A DNA stretch of 64,000 bases from Lepisosteus oculatus (Eukaryota; Chordata; Actinopteri; Semionotiformes; Lepisosteidae). The notes below the pieces were generated by a model that had not been told where the DNA came from, did no database searches, and saw nothing but the letters and a program-made list of their open reading frames with translations. Of the stretch, positions 40,279-53,579 are shown piece by piece; the stretch's first letter is position 1; every line of letters starts with the position of its first letter. A program made the translations under genes and the position numbers. The stretch lies in contig NC_090706.1 in NCBI RefSeq assembly GCF_040954835.1, positions 32,621,148 through 32,685,147 of the forward strand, read 5' to 3'.

Positions 40279-43200
40279 CTACACAGGCTGCGTATTTTCA
40301 CATAATGCGGTGAAACAGCTCAGCCTCTTTTTGCCACTGCCCGAGAGAGGGGATGGCAGGGCAGGCCGTGCAGCTCTCGGGCTGCTCCAGGCAGGCTGCC
40401 GTTCGGCTCGCAGAAGCCGAGCTGGGACCGGACAGGCCTTGGAATATGGAAAAGCAGCTTCAGCTGGCGGTGCCTTCGACTTGGCCCACTGGCTCCACCA
40501 CTCCACCCGGACTGATATGCCAAACATCATCTTGAAGCCTGCAATGGAAAATAAAAATAACACCCAAGGAAATGGATTGAGAAACAGGTAGAAATCATCA
40601 AAAGCATTGACAAAATCAAAGCACTGGGCATCTTCAAAGTGGAAATGTTTTTATATTCGAGCACAGGAGGCACATCTTTACCTAAAGGGTCGTGGCAATG
40701 TGGAACAACTTACTCAGCCATGTGGTTGAAGCCGACACTTTTGACTTCTTCCAAGAAACAGCTGGATGAGATCAGTGGATGAATTAACTACTCATTACCA
40801 GAGGCCAGATGGGCCAAAAGACCTCCTCTGGTTTGTAATGTTTCTTATGTTCTTATTCTGCAATGTATTAAAATGGAAAGGATGAACAATTCTGCTTAAA
40901 TGCTTAGACACTGGTAAATCAGATCAGGTGCCTGTCCAACAGTGCTAACATGTATACCTCGCAAAAACTGGTACCTTCACAGATGACTTTTTTTGCCAAA
41001 GATGCACTGTGATGTGTGAAGTATTCGACTGTGGCGGAGACATCCTCACTGTCCACGTTTCCAGATATGATGGTTAAGTTCTTCACTCCCTCCGACATCT
41101 GATGCAGTGCCATCTGCACTCTGCTCCTCTCCAGCGCCCTGGGCAGGCCCGCGACAAACAGCTTCCTCTTCTCTATGCTCTTGACAACGGTTATATGGCA
41201 CCCCTTCTGCAGCTCGTAATGGTGCAGCCACAGCACGGCCGTCTGCGCGGTCTGGGGATTGGCGTACTTGGCGAAGGCGAAGCCGCGGTTCTGCCCGCTG
41301 AAGTTCATCATCAGCCGGAACTCGTACAGCTGGCCCACCTTCTCGAAGAGCGGGATGAGCTTGTCCTCGAAGACGTCCCGGGGGATGTTGCTGATGAACA
41401 CCTCGCAGCCGTGCGGCGGCGCAGGACCCCTCCAGTCTGGGGAGACACACGCGAGGCGGAAATCTCAGTTCCCGAACGGGATCGAGTCAAAGTCACCCTC
41501 CCCCACCCCCCACCCTGAAGAGCAGAAAGAACAACGAACGTCGCAGCTGTCAGCCTTCTTCAGGGGTGACAAAGACACGCAGATATAAAGAGCAGGAGGA
41601 CGGAGGAGGTGACAAGAGACCTTCCAGACGAAAGGAGATCACAAGGGGAGCTGGAATCTATAAATGAACGGAGAGGTTTTAAAAAGAAATTAGTTAGCGC
41701 ACCCTGAATTCTCCAATATCTGTCACACCTTTTCTTACTGCATCAAACCAAACTCTTTCCTAATCGGTTGAATCACTTAATTGGAAAACTCCAACACCTC
41801 TTCAGGCCTAAATAAATTCAATAAAATAACACACTTTAGCCCCTCGGGGCTGTAGCAAAGGCTAGATCAGTGAAACTCAACCCTGGGGCTGGTGGAAAAA
41901 TAAAACATTTAATTTTTATGAAATGTGTGCTTTTCGTTCTTTTTTTTCCAGGCAAAGCTGTAGGATAATTTACTGTACGTTGGGAACGAAAATACATTCA
42001 TCAACTACAAAAAGTTGTGTTAATCATTGATCCTGTTTAAATAAGAAAGCAAGACATGTAATAAACACAAGGAAAGCAGGATTTAAAAAATGGTACTTAC
42101 TGCTCCGAACATTCTGATTCATTAGCTTCAGTCTAATCCACCCCCACCTCTAGCAGGAGAACTTAAACCCAGGAATTTCACAAATTCCCTAAATACTTCC
42201 AGCAAAATGGAAATATCCATGGTTATACACTATACTTGGTTTCAAGTTCCTAGTATATCCATAATTTTAATTTTACATGCTTCATAAAAATCATCATGCT
42301 CAGCTCATGTTGAACTAAACTGTCAAATCTTAAACTCCTAATTAAAGAATGCATGTTAATAATGCCTTATCTGTGTTCATTACTGTTGTGCAAAAATCTG
42401 CACCATTTACATTCACCATCTAGGAAGACTTGGACATTTAATAAAAATACAACCACAGCTTTTCACTTGAAATGAGTTTCTGTGAATACTGTAGATGGGC
42501 TGTAGAGTAGACTAAGGACATGAAATTACCTTTTCAGCCACAGTAACTTTAACTCAGCTCTTGTTCCAAAAGAATTCTTAATTGTTAAGTGATGCAGTAT
42601 AATAATTAGAAAACCATAACCATAAGTCATAAGTTTATGACTTCCCTATCACTTTTTAAAATTACTGTTTGGATTCAGGATGAGAAAACATGGCTTACCT
42701 GCTGGTGGACCTCCATATATTCTCTGTCCATTGATCTGCACAAGAGAGACTCCTGTGCTGTTTTTCCAAGCCTGCAGGGATTCCCAACTTTCTTTGTTCA
42801 CAAAGTTTAAAATACTATGGGAGCTATCCTAAAACGTCAGAAAGGAAACATCATCTTTACAAGGCACATCTGTACTTAGTATGTCCTGTGTACAGGAGAA
42901 ATAACTAATGTAATAAGTATATTATATATATATATTATACGAATTCCTTGCCTATACAATGTATTGTGCCTTTTAGCCCAATTTGAATGTTAGGAAAACA
43001 AGATTGTTTAAAACCAATATACCAAAGTTAAAAACCCTACCGTTTTGAACAGTTCTATGGCTTCCCTCCGAAATCTACAATCCCAGCATTGTACCAACCA
43101 GGCCCAGCTCAGCTTAGACTTTGAGATCAGATGAGATCAAGCTCTAAGGTGGTAATAAAGCTGTATTTATCCAAGACTGCCAGAAAACGTTCTCAATTTC

Positions 43201-44279
43201 TTTAAGTGCTGTTGGCTTAGAAAACAGTCAACACTAACAAATGTTTACATTATGCTGAACGACAGTAACGTACTGTTATAAAGAATTAGAATAATTCCTT
43301 GCTTAAACAAGGAATTCTCACTTCATTTTTTAAAGAAAAAATCTACTTGAACCAATAATTTAACAATCAGGTTGTTCTTTTGTCCTTCTCAACCATTGTG
43401 AAAAGAGTAATTACTCTATTAATCTGGAACAGTATTCTTTTTGATAACCTCCCTCCTAAGTAGATTTTTAGTCTATTAGAATCTTATGGAAACTCTTCCT
43501 CCAGTACTGACCCTTATATTTCATACACTGGCAATTAAGCCATATATCACTTAATAACTAGAAATGTACCAATTAAATCACACATCTCCGCACTCATATT
43601 CAAATATGTACAGATACGTGGGTAGGTGTGGTTTGCCATTTTAAAAGTATTGAAGTGATTTAGTTCTTAGTCTTAGGGGAATGTGATAGGATAATGTGTA
43701 AAAGCTTAAATATCGCAAATAAATCACTGTGCAGAGACGGATATTTTATTGATAGTGATAGCAGTTTCAACAACAAATACGACACCACTAAAAACGACAT
43801 CTTAAAATTAAAAATCTAGAAAAGGTTAGGACAAACTGGAAATCGTTTCAGGAAAATAGGATATATAAGAACAACGATTCACAAACCTAACATTAAAAAA
43901 AATGGAATATGCAAAAATAATTTAAAAAATATTAATGCATAATCAAACGGACAACTGACCCAAAAACCGTGTAAACCTCAACCACCCATGTTATAGCTTT
44001 TGTTAAGTCTATGAACAGCAGGTGCGCAATTGTATTTTTCGGTGAAATTCCGGCATAAGCGTTTTTGAAAACCAGAACCTGCACAAAAAGTCAAATTAAA
44101 TGAAAAGGTCTTGATCATTAACAACGTTTTACGTAACTGACCTCTGGGAAAAAAAGTGTCGGCAACACCTTATTTTAGCAGATTGTAACGATTTTGATAT
44201 TACTGAAATAAAACACCTGCGTATTTTATTTTTTCAATGAGAAAACGTCTAACCTAAAACCTACCGTTGTCGACTCCAT
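40279..44279 (-). CDS. dnd1: Dead end protein homolog 1, four coding exons, short C terminus
   Basis: Germ-cell RNA-binding protein that shields mRNAs from microRNAs and keeps primordial germ cells alive. Minus-strand coding exons: 44265-44279 (MESTT), 42699-42828, 40975-41436, 40279-40538. Phases agree at each junction. The sum is 867 nt, 288 residues. Visible: the family block [15 protein letters not shown] before the first RRM; RNP2 [32 protein letters not shown]1 NRGFAFAKY; a divergent second RRM ending SLAKKVICE; then [14 protein letters not shown] in the last exon. I chose the exon 3 donor at 40974 because it joins KKVICE to [10 protein letters not shown], as in zebrafish Dnd. The last exon then gives a Pro/Ser/Arg-rich tail and stops. 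The C-terminal double-stranded-RNA-binding domain of other DND1 proteins (human 353 residues, zebrafish about 400) is not found. Exon 1 is inferred only from splice phase and the short ATG segment. Confidence 0.88.
40615..40862 (+). repeat. Interspersed repeat in DND1 intron 3, unclassified
   Basis: 'ggcacatctttacctaaag', 'tcgtggcaatgtggaacaac', 'cagccatgtggttgaagcc', 'acagctggatgagatcag', 'gatgggccaaaagacctcc' and a tail 'tttcttatgttcttattc' form a block I know as a common interspersed repeat of fish. It reads like the C-terminal end of a LINE frame. Confidence 0.6.
43060..43160 (-). repeat. 5S rRNA-derived SINE head or 5S pseudogene
   Basis: On the minus strand 'accaccttagagcttgatct', 'catctgatctcaaagtc', 'taagctgagctgggcctgg' and 'ttggtacaatgctgggat' match the 5S rRNA internal promoter region in order (ACCACCCTGAACACG.., GATCTCGTCTGATCTC, AAGCTAAGCAGGGTCGGGCC, TTAGTACTTGGATGGGA). 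Diverged, so not a working 5S gene. Lies in DND1 intron 1. Confidence 0.7.
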
Positions 44280-46758
44280 TTATAATTCTTTTTCAAAATC
44301 TACTGCAACACAAACTGTTCTCAGCTTCGCAATCACTTTTGCATACAACTTTTGACTTCTGGAAACTTCTACAAGCGAGAAAGTATCTTTCTGAATAATT
44401 TGCATGTTGTAGGCGGTGCTGCAATGAAGGCGTTGAAATTCGTAAATAACGCACGAATTGGTAAAATCACAATTCAGGGAACAGTTCTTCTGAAATGTAA
44501 AAAACAAATCACAGCATGGTCACAACAGCAAAAAAACAAAATCTTACAACATTAGAAAAACGACGTTAATCATGTTCTTAGAATTGGTCTGTGAACGTAG
44601 ATTATTTCCAGATTATATACGAGTATTGTGCGATGTTTTATGACAACGTTTTAAAAAAGTACATGACATAAATAACTTATCACTTGACTGCTTTCAGGAA
44701 TTTCACTATAAAATGTTACAAAGCAGATATCGTCGCGTTTCACGCTCATCTGCGTCAGTTACACCAAAACACGTTTTCCGGAGAAGGTGCGATCTGCGTC
44801 CACGTGTTATTAAGACGCACTGCCCATGCTGGCCGGCGCTGGAAACGTGGTTACAGACAGCGGGCGTCCACACGAAAGCAGTTATTACGTTTTCCAGAAT
44901 GTTATATATTTGCTGCTGTCGAGTGATAATCCGTTCATTCTGTGCCTGCAACGGAAGATCGAGCGTAGGATTTTGCATGAGCACGATGAGACGAGCACGT
45001 CTCATTGAGCATGATTAAAATCAAATGCGTCAAAGGCCAGAATCATATTCTCTTAGTCGTTTTTCTTTTTTACTTTTTGCTTCTTCTAGGACTTTCCTCT
45101 GAAGCTTTTTCGCTCAGTTTCGACCTTCTCGGCACTGGCTATACAAAACGCGGGCTATATCAGCGTAAGCTGCTGTTATCAAATTGTCTTCCTTCTCGCC
45201 CGACGTATTTCTGGACCATAATGAAATTCCCAAATAATACATTTGGAAACTACCGCACTTTTTCGCCGTCGTCCTGCGATCGGAACGTTAATGCCTTGGG
45301 CAACGCGACGTAGGCTGCAGGACGCGTGCCTGAACTCGAGGTCAGGAGGAGCTGCGGTGTTGATCCGAAAAGACTTCAGCAAGAAGACTGTCGGTTTGTG
45401 CTGTTGCATACAGTACCACCAAAGGGAGCTGTCAGTGAGGGCTGTGCGCAGTGTTGTTATGAATCAAAACTACCTTTTTCTGTTTAATGTTGTTAAGAGT
45501 TTTCGTCTTGAGAAATACGTTTCGGTACAGTTTTTTTTTTTTTAAATCATGGTTTCAGGTACAAACGAGAGACCATACAGCCCTGTTTAGCAGCTTTGTT
45601 AGTTATTAAGTTAATAACTTATAATAAAGTTAGATCAACTTAGATTGGGTATTTCGCAGCTGTGCTATGGATCAATTCCCTCCCATAATAGAAAGGAATA
45701 CGAGCTGATTGTTACACTGGGAGCATTTCTACTCTAACATAATCAAATTATGCACAGATATTTTTTTTTACAAGGAACTGCAAGGCGTTTACTTTTTTTC
45801 GACAAAACCTTAATTACGTCTGCTTGAGACATCCTGTAATATTGTCTATGGGGTCTTATTAATTAAAAGTATATAAGAGTTCATGACCCTTATATGAGAC
45901 CGGAATGCCCCCCCACGACAGGCTGTAGTGGGACTGGGATGATAGGATTAAAATGGATGTTAATGTTTACACAGCTGCAGTGGAAGTTAGATGAAATACT
46001 ACAGTGGAGACCTGGTGGCTTCACTACTTATCCTGGACACTTACAGGACGAGAAACTGCAGATCATGCACTGTGAAATACAATAGCCAAAGAGAAAGCAA
46101 CAGTAAGGAAGTATATAAAGAATATATAAGGTGGTAAAAGAGACAAGACACAGAAAAGTGAGTCACAGAATAGTGGAACTATTACGTTTAACAAGTAAAA
46201 CTATTTAAAAATTAAAAATGTTCGAAGTACTTACTCCTTTTGTAGAGCAAATATTAAATTACATCTTGTGTGTGTTAGTTTCTGTAAGAAATAATTCTTT
46301 TGTGAGATATCAGATATCTGTCAATATCTGCACCACAAATGCTCAAGAAGATTCATGAAGACGAGGGACTTTGCCCGATATTTCCTGCCCAGTGAGGAGT
46401 GCTATGATTATAACTTTATAAAATTTATTGTACAAATGTTTTGAAAAACTATAGTTTTGTGGTAACTGATTTTAAACGTAAACTGTTATTTAATACTACT
46501 TTTATTACACAAAAATGTTTTTCATCCGTTTATTTTGTACACTGTAGCCCATCCTCATCGGAAATGATGTAAATACTGTGTGTTTCGGAAAAACAATGAT
46601 AATTGTTCCCCCTTTTGGAAAGAACTCCTGTCCAGAGGGTGGCAGTAAGGTTAATGGTTAAAACGCAGGAAACCCCAATGAACTCTAGGCAATACAGAAA
46701 CATGGGTATAGTTTTACGTCTACATAATTTACGACAGCCGTATTCTGTTATGAGCAAA
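44280..46758. promoter_or_regulatory. Shared upstream region of DND1 (-) and ZMAT2 (+)
   Basis: The two genes are divergent with 2.5 kb between start codons. A CpG-richer part at about 44720-45420 holds overlapping open frames on both strands that have no recognisable content and no splice partners. They look like a by-product of base composition. The part next to ZMAT2 (46600-46758) has no TATA box. No specific binding site can be named. Confidence 0.35.
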
Positions 46759-49700
46759 ATGGCGTCCGGTAGCGGGGTAGGTTTTGAGTGTTCTTTCTTT
46801 TTATTTAAAAAACTGCAAGTTTCAATAGTTCTTCAACAAAGAATATTTCCGTTTTTAAAATGTCTACTTCCATTTATCGCGTAAGCGGTTTAATTTGATT
46901 ATAGCCGCCTTACTGATAAAGTAGTTTAGCTACCAGACCTGATGGTTTAACTAATAATACCCCAGACTGGTGAGAATGTTTTGTTGGTTGAGTATTTTGT
47001 AACTTGCCTGAATTATGTACAAATTGTAAGATCATTTCCTGGGGGGTTTATTGAGATGGAGATGGTGTTCTTCGAGATCGTGCTATGTGATATCTAAATG
47101 TATTTTTTTTCCAAATACTTTCATACATATATGTGGACAACCATATACATTTTCTATACATCAGACATCTAGAGCAGAGTGACAGTTTGAAGTCCATGTG
47201 CATTTTTAAATGACACCTGAAAAGCTATTGCCTGGCTGAAGTCGATTCGGTGTTTTAAGTTTCTGTTCAAGTCGTTATTCTCCTAGGAAAAAAAGTAAAA
47301 AGTAAAACAATTTGCTCAAATGACTGTATAGCATTTTTTTATTAACTAGTTTTAACTTCGATATCGCATATATGTCGCTGGACTTATGGTACCTTCTAAA
47401 GTTATCGTGTATTTAGTATTGATGCAAAACTCTTTTATTACTAGACAAAAAATGACTTCCGAAGGAAATGGGATAAAGATGAGTATGAAAAGCTGGCTCA
47501 GAAGCGCCTCACGGAGGAAAGGGAGAAAAAAGATGGTAAGATAGCCTCTGGCATCCCCTTAGTTTTAACTTTAAACACATTAAAAGTTTTTTTTTGTGTT
47601 TGCGTCTTACAGAATCTTATAAGGTGCTAATCATTTTGACTCCTGATGATGTGATAGGAATAAGTACTTTGCGCTAATATAAATACTGTTAAAATAACAG
47701 AAGCATGGTGTAGTTTTGAGTCAGATTCCTCCTGGTCATTGTGGTCAATGAGAATTTGTTCTCATTTCACCATTCCATAAAATGCACGAATAATGATTGT
47801 GTCATGTAACGGCCCTTTGACTGTAAACTCACAGGTTAGTTACCACACACACTGAAAATTGGATGACTAAATGTGTTTGATAACTTGAGCATGTGGGTAC
47901 AAATACTATGTTTAGCCTTATTATAGAGGTCCCAAATAACATATAGAAAACCTTCACAATGTGTATTAAAAAGTACTGTTGTAGAAACATAAAATCATTT
48001 TTTTAGAGCTGCTACACTAAATCTCACTCAGGTGTAAATAATAAAACCTACATATTTGGGCTTCAGTATGTAGTGGAGGTATGAATAAAAATGTTCTGGC
48101 GCCATTAACTGCATTTGTTACATTACAGGCTCATTTAGTGAAGTTTGGTTCATGTCTGGTTGTTTTATTTTTGCATCAGGAAAACCTTCTCCGCCTGTTA
48201 AACGGGAGCTTTTACGACACAGGGACTACAAAGTGGACCTGGAGTCTAAGCTCGGGAAAACCATTGTCATCACTAAAACCACCCCGCAGGCGGAGATGGG
48301 TGGGTAAGTACTTTCAGGCTCGTCGTCCCACCTGATTGCTCATTCAGAGACAAAATCTTGTTCTAGGTTTTGGTCTTTACTGTTTGTTTGAGATTTCTAA
48401 GTCCTGAAACTTATTGGACAAGTGTGTGGTATGGTGATATTCAAATTGTACATACACAGAACAGAAAAAACAATTAATAGTTCACTACTTTCCACTTTTC
48501 CACAGGTTTATGTACACCTGATAAATTCTCTTGCATTCAGTTCTTTTAATAGAATACTCTGTAGAGATGGCAAGTTGAAAAAAAGCGAGCTTAGTACTGT
48601 CATTGTTAAATGGATTAATCTGTTATACCACAATATAGGAATGCATTAGCTTGAAACTGAAACCAAAGATTAAGAAATGTTATGAGCTGAAAAAGGTATT
48701 TTTGGTTATTTTTTCAATGAAATCTTAATTTAACCCCCTTTGTTTGTTTTTCTTTGGGTTTCCAGATACTATTGTAATGTCTGTGATTGTGTAGTGAAGG
48801 ATTCAATCAATTTTTTGGACCATATCAATGGCAAGAAACGTAAGTACAGACTTTGAGGAACATACTGCTATTTAGCATGAAGGTTTATCTCAGAAATTCT
48901 TGCTTTTGCTGTATTAATCTAGATGGTTCTGGTTCTATAGATGTCCAAGACATTTTGCAACACTAAAATAATTTTAAGAATCTCACGTTTGCTTCCTGTA
49001 CTCATCTTTCATTTTTAATTAAATGTAGTAGAATAATTTACAGAACTTTACAGTGTCTTTACAGAGCAGTATAATTCTGCAGTGCCAATCCTCTCCTCAC
49101 AATATTATGCTTGAGCATGGATTTCATGTCTTATTTTGCCGCTCTGAGGGAAATTCATTTTTATGAAGGTGTCGGAAATCTTGTCGCTGGCTCTGCTTTC
49201 AGATCAGAGAAATCTTGGTATGTCAATGCGGGTGGAACGGTCATCCCTTGATCAGGTGAAGAAACGTTTTGAGATGAACAAGAAGAAGCTGGAGGAGAAA
49301 CAGAAAGAGTATGACTTTGAAGAGCGCATGAAGGAACTCAGAGAAGAGGTAATTTGCCAAGGGCTTCCAATCACAGTACAGTTTGTTTGCCTTATGCAGT
49401 GCAAGTCTAGGATCTACCCTTGATCCCGGAGAGCTGCAGCACCTACTGTTTCAAATGGTAACCAAGCCCCTGGTACCATAATTGAACAAACTGTTGCTCT
49501 ACACTGGTTAAATTTAACTTATTCAGCCACTAATTCTTGGGTGGCTTCAAAGTGTGAAATATTCAGTGCCCTACAGAACTGTGGTCAGTAACCAGTGTTT
49601 TCAGTATTTTTTTTTTTAGTCTTAATTCTAATCTGGTCTGCTTACTTTGGCCTTCAGGGTCTTTCCCTAACAGTTTGGCTTTAGAAAAACTCAAATGGCT

Positions 49701-51126
49701 TTTGGTGTATTAGTAACTTCACAACAATTTGAAAAAGAATAGAATGATTGGTGGTGGTGGAGGGGAGTCCCCATTACCTGTAAAGCGCTTTGAGTGCAGT
49801 GTCCAGAAAAGCGCTATATAAGTGTAAGCAATCATCATCATCATCAAAATGTAGCTTTTCTTATCAGCATGCAAGCTTAACCTCTAGTTGTTCCTTAGCA
49901 GCCCACATGCTGACATCCCCCTCCCACTTGAACAGCTATTACATTAAAGGGACAGCTTTCAGATTTCTAGTTTGTGTTAAGAAAAAGCTGGAAATAGAGG
50001 TTTCTTTAGACCTGGGATCCTAAATCTTGGTTCTGTACGGCCAGTGTGTCTGCTGTTGAGTCTAGCTGGGCTATTAATGACCTGAAATCTTAGGTTTAAG
50101 CTAGCGTTATGTGTTGTTTCCTAAGCAAAGCAGCAGTGCATGCATGCAAATTTCTGATGTTTTTTTATAAGCTTTTGCACATTTGCACTCACTCACTCGC
50201 CCCGTTCTTCATCATACAAGGTTTTGGTCACAGTAATAGAAGGCAAGAAACGCAACAAAATTCTTCTGACTGTGATACTCCTCTGGGAAAGGCACAGTGT
50301 CGCCCCTGGAATTAGGCAGTTTGGATATTAACATCTCTCTAGTGAAGGAACATAACCCTCCTGGACACACTGACAAAGGCATCATATGTGCTTATATACA
50401 TCAGGGAAAGGTAATATTGCACAAGAAGTGACAAATGTGGTCTCACTTTTTTAAAGTTTATGGGCAGTATGTACTCATGAGCAGTGCAGTAGTTTCTGTT
50501 GTTGCATCTAGGGATCTGTTGCTAGGCTCACATCTCATCTCACCTTGCACTTAGCAGGTGTTTGCTGTGCTGGCAAGAGTAATTCTGTCAAATGGAAACT
50601 TTGATCCTAGCCCAGTAAAATGGGGAATTAAACAGTGTTTTCCCCATGTAAGGCAATATATTTCAGCTTATCTATACATAGCTTGAAAAAGGTAACATGT
50701 TATATGTGGGTTAGAGCAAACCAAGTTCTTCTGCTGATCCAGAATTTCTAGTAGTGTCAGTTAGATATACCTCATTGTAAGCAGCATGTGCACTTCAATG
50801 GTTTTAAAATATTAAAAGAAAATATAGAAATATTACTTATGTAACAATAGCACAGTTTAAGTTATTATTATTTACACTCTTGGCATGTCAGTTGTTAATG
50901 TTTTTACCTGTTGTGCTGAATTGTTTCAAGACCGGAAAACATCCATGAGTAATCCACAGTGTTTGTCCTGCTGTTTTGCCAGGAGGAAAAAGCAAAGGCA
51001 TACAAGAAAGAAAAGCAGAAGGAGAAGAAACGCAAGGCGGAGGAAGAGCTGACCTTTGAGGAAGACGATGAAATGGCAGCAGTGATGGGATTCTCAGGGT
51101 TTGGCTCCTCAAAGAAGGGGCATTGA
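46759..51126 (+). CDS. zmat2: Zinc finger matrin-type protein 2 (SNU23 orthologue), complete
   Basis: U1-type zinc-finger protein of the U4/U6.U5 tri-snRNP and pre-B spliceosome, in the nucleus. Exons: 46759-46776, 47445-47535, 48180-48303, 48766-48839, 49203-49348, 50983-51126. Phases match at each GT/AG junction. The sum is 597 nt, 198 residues (human 199). It starts MASGSG, then [38 protein letters not shown], and the zinc finger [20 protein letters not shown] with NGKKHQ, giving Cys-X2-Cys and two His. A charged helix follows ([20 protein letters not shown]) and the C terminus [20 protein letters not shown] is highly conserved. The final residues KKGH differ slightly from human KKSY. Confidence 0.97.
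49740..49850 (+). repeat. SINE 3' tail fragment
   Basis: 'ggtggtggaggggagtcccc', 'attacctgtaaagcgctttg' and 'aaaagcgctatataagtg' followed by an (ATC)n run. Same tail as the SINE in the tandem array (58975-59063). Located in ZMAT2 intron 5. Confidence 0.75.
49885..49935 (+). repeat. Fragment related to the foldback element
   Basis: 'gttccttagcagcccacatg' then 'ctcccacttgaacagc' matches the outer flank of the foldback element at 28930-28980. Confidence 0.45.
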
Positions 51127-51634
51127 ACCACACCCATTACAGCTTTATCACCGATCCACACCTAGTCCTGTTGACTCCTTTATCTAACACAAGGTTGGCA
51201 AACCCTTTCACAATTCAGTGGAGGGACATGGCAGAACCTCTCCATCTCCTTGAAACAGCCTCGGACCATTGTTCTTTTACAATCGGGCTAAGCACAGGAG
51301 TTTCTAAGTGACATTTAAGTTCAACCCAAGTTGTAAGAAAAAAAAGGACTTCAGAGATGCCCACATTCCACATCCAACTAGTAGCAGAGTTTCATTCTAA
51401 AATGGCTTGAAGTGTATTATTTTAATGTCTTTCTTAATAATGCAGGTTGAATGAGAACTCTTGTACCAGCGCATGAAAGTCGATTTGCTCCCAGGTTGTT
51501 TGTTCTTTTTATTGGTGCATTTTTAGTTTAAAAATAAAAAAAAAAGTCAGATCCTTTCTCTTGCTTTGGTGATTCCCATGTACATAAACAGATTGCTCAC
51601 GGGGGCTCTTTGTGGAACATAAAATGATTAAAAC

Positions 51635-51640
51635 AATAAA
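51635..51640 (+). terminator. ZMAT2 poly(A) signal
   Basis: AATAAA about 0.5 kb after the ZMAT2 stop. An earlier A-rich AATAAA run lies at about 51533 and may be used instead. Confidence 0.55.
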
Positions 51641-53570
51641 GTACTCAAGTTTACTCCTTGACAGTTGCATGCTCTAGAAACATGTGGAGTGCATTGCCAG
51701 TTCTTTGGTAGTAATGCTATGTGACTGAGTAGCTGTCAGTCCATGCTAGGTAGTCTTTCTGCTGTCCAGCATGATGAGCTTTTGATCTACAGATTCATGG
51801 GTATAATCCATGTCTGTCAACCTGACTCTAGGTTGCTGAAGATTTCCTGAATTTCCAGTGGATTTGATTATAGTAATATAACAACATTTATATTCATAAA
51901 AAAGTGACAGTTGCTTTGAGAGGTTTAAATGGCTAGAGCAAATTTAAAAAGATACTTTTGATGTATTAAAATTCAGTAAATATTGAACTTTCTAAAATAT
52001 GAAAAAGTTGTAAAACAAAATGACCTTGCATTTTCCATATGCTCTGCAATCCCGATTTTGGCAAATCTGAAGCCTTTGTGATTAATATGTAGCTTTTATA
52101 TAAATCAATGATTGGTTTTGGAAACTTGGTTAACCTACATGTATCTTCACTTAATTGGTCAGTTTAAGTTACTCAGATTTTTGTTGGAGTTAACACTTTT
52201 TAGACCATCTAACTGTACAGAACCTAGAGTACAGGCAATATGTTTTCTGGTGCATCACTTTCCTCAGCAGTGGTATTAAATAAAGAACATTAATGATTTC
52301 CAATGGTCTTCTCACCTTCAAGTACTTGTAACTTCTATCCGCAGCTTTACTGAGGTTGAATTTATTTGTCCAGTCATTCCCAGAAAACAGCTTGTTTCCA
52401 GTAAAAGCAGCGGCAAACTGGAGCCTATCCTGGAAGCATAGTGCATAAGGTGGGGATATAGGCTTGGATGTCCATTGCTAGGCATTCAGAGAACTTAGAG
52501 ACACTCGACTAGATAACATTCTTGAAAGAAAAGAGAGAAGTTAATCACCCAGTGAATGTTAACACAAGCCTGGGGAGAGCCAACAGACTCCATACAGAAG
52601 CTTCTCCAGCCTACAATTAAACCAGAAACCCAAAAGCTCTGAGGCAGCGGTGCTAATCCCTGTGCTGTTGTACTGTTCTGTGTTCATTTATATTTCAACA
52701 TAAATAGTGGTGGATTGGGAAAGGATAACATCTGCATTAAATACTGGCAATTCTTAACAAGTCTGGATTGATGTTTAATACTCTGTCCCATTCGGAGCCA
52801 CGTGCTTTCTCTTGTGTGAGACTTTAGAAAACGTACATTGTTTATTTCTATTCGTTTTTACATGCGTTTCTCAACTAGACTTTCTCGTCTTAATGTCATT
52901 GTCCCATAACAGCATTTCGTCCATCACGAAAGTTTTAGATGGAAATAAAACAACTTAGGCTTTTTTAAGAACACGGTTATATTATTAATGTAATTTTACC
53001 TGCTTATTGGTTTTCTTTTTATTTGCCGTATTTTTCTGAACAGAACTCGGTACAACGTACTATTTAGAAAGATGGCTACTGTATATAGTTTGTTATATAC
53101 TCCCACTAAGACTTAATTATAATGTTTTCTGACGAAGGAATCTTACACTGATTAAATTCAACATATCTCTGTTATTACTGGTGTTGTTTTGAGTAATAAT
53201 ACCACAAAAATACTGTTGTTATTTTACAGATGTAAAATAGTTTAGACTGCACACAGCGCACGTGTGTATCGTAACCAGTACTGGTTTGTGTAGTGCTTTA
53301 GTTCAGTTCAGTTTGTCACAAGTGCAACGATATGCTTATTTGCATATATGATCGAATACAACGATTACGAACCATGGGAGCTGTCCGTCGTTTTCGTTCT
53401 TTTATACAAAATGTTAACCATCTGTGACATACACCTGTGGTTGTAATGTATGTAAAATCACCGTGATTGTCAGATCTATAGTTTTTATTTTCTAAGGCAC
53501 GTTTTCCTTTGCTTTCCCCACCGTGACACGCTGTTGCCAAACGCTTAACTGCGGGATACCATCGCGACTA
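51641..53570. other. Gene-free stretch downstream of ZMAT2
   Basis: No supported exon. It contains a decayed antisense SINE (52375-52680) and, at 53298-53392, a possible decayed relative of the tRNA-like modules of the array. Mammalian protocadherin-alpha genes begin downstream of ZMAT2, but no cadherin-type frame is seen here. Confidence 0.4.
52375..52680 (-). repeat. Decayed SINE, antisense
   Basis: 'tggagcctatcctggaag', 'tagagacactcgactag', 'cagactccatacagaag', 'ttaaaccagaaaccc' and 'gctctgaggcagcggtgct' follow the order of the 24905-25262 SINE with heavy divergence. Confidence 0.5.
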
Positions 53571-53579
53571 ATTCTTCAC

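Noticed and set aside
40919-40974. Reading DND1 exon 3 through to the stop at 40919, or using the GTATAC donor near 40957
   Set aside because: The donor at 40974 joins precisely in phase to the exon starting at 40538 and restores the family sequence GISVRVEW. The other choices do not.
43060-43160. Functional 5S rRNA gene
   Set aside because: Too many differences in the internal promoter region and no intact ends. It fits a 5S-derived SINE or pseudogene.
44684-45409. Overlapping open frames of 75-102 codons in CpG-richer DNA upstream of DND1
   Set aside because: Present on both strands with no recognisable domain or splice partners. Explained by base composition.
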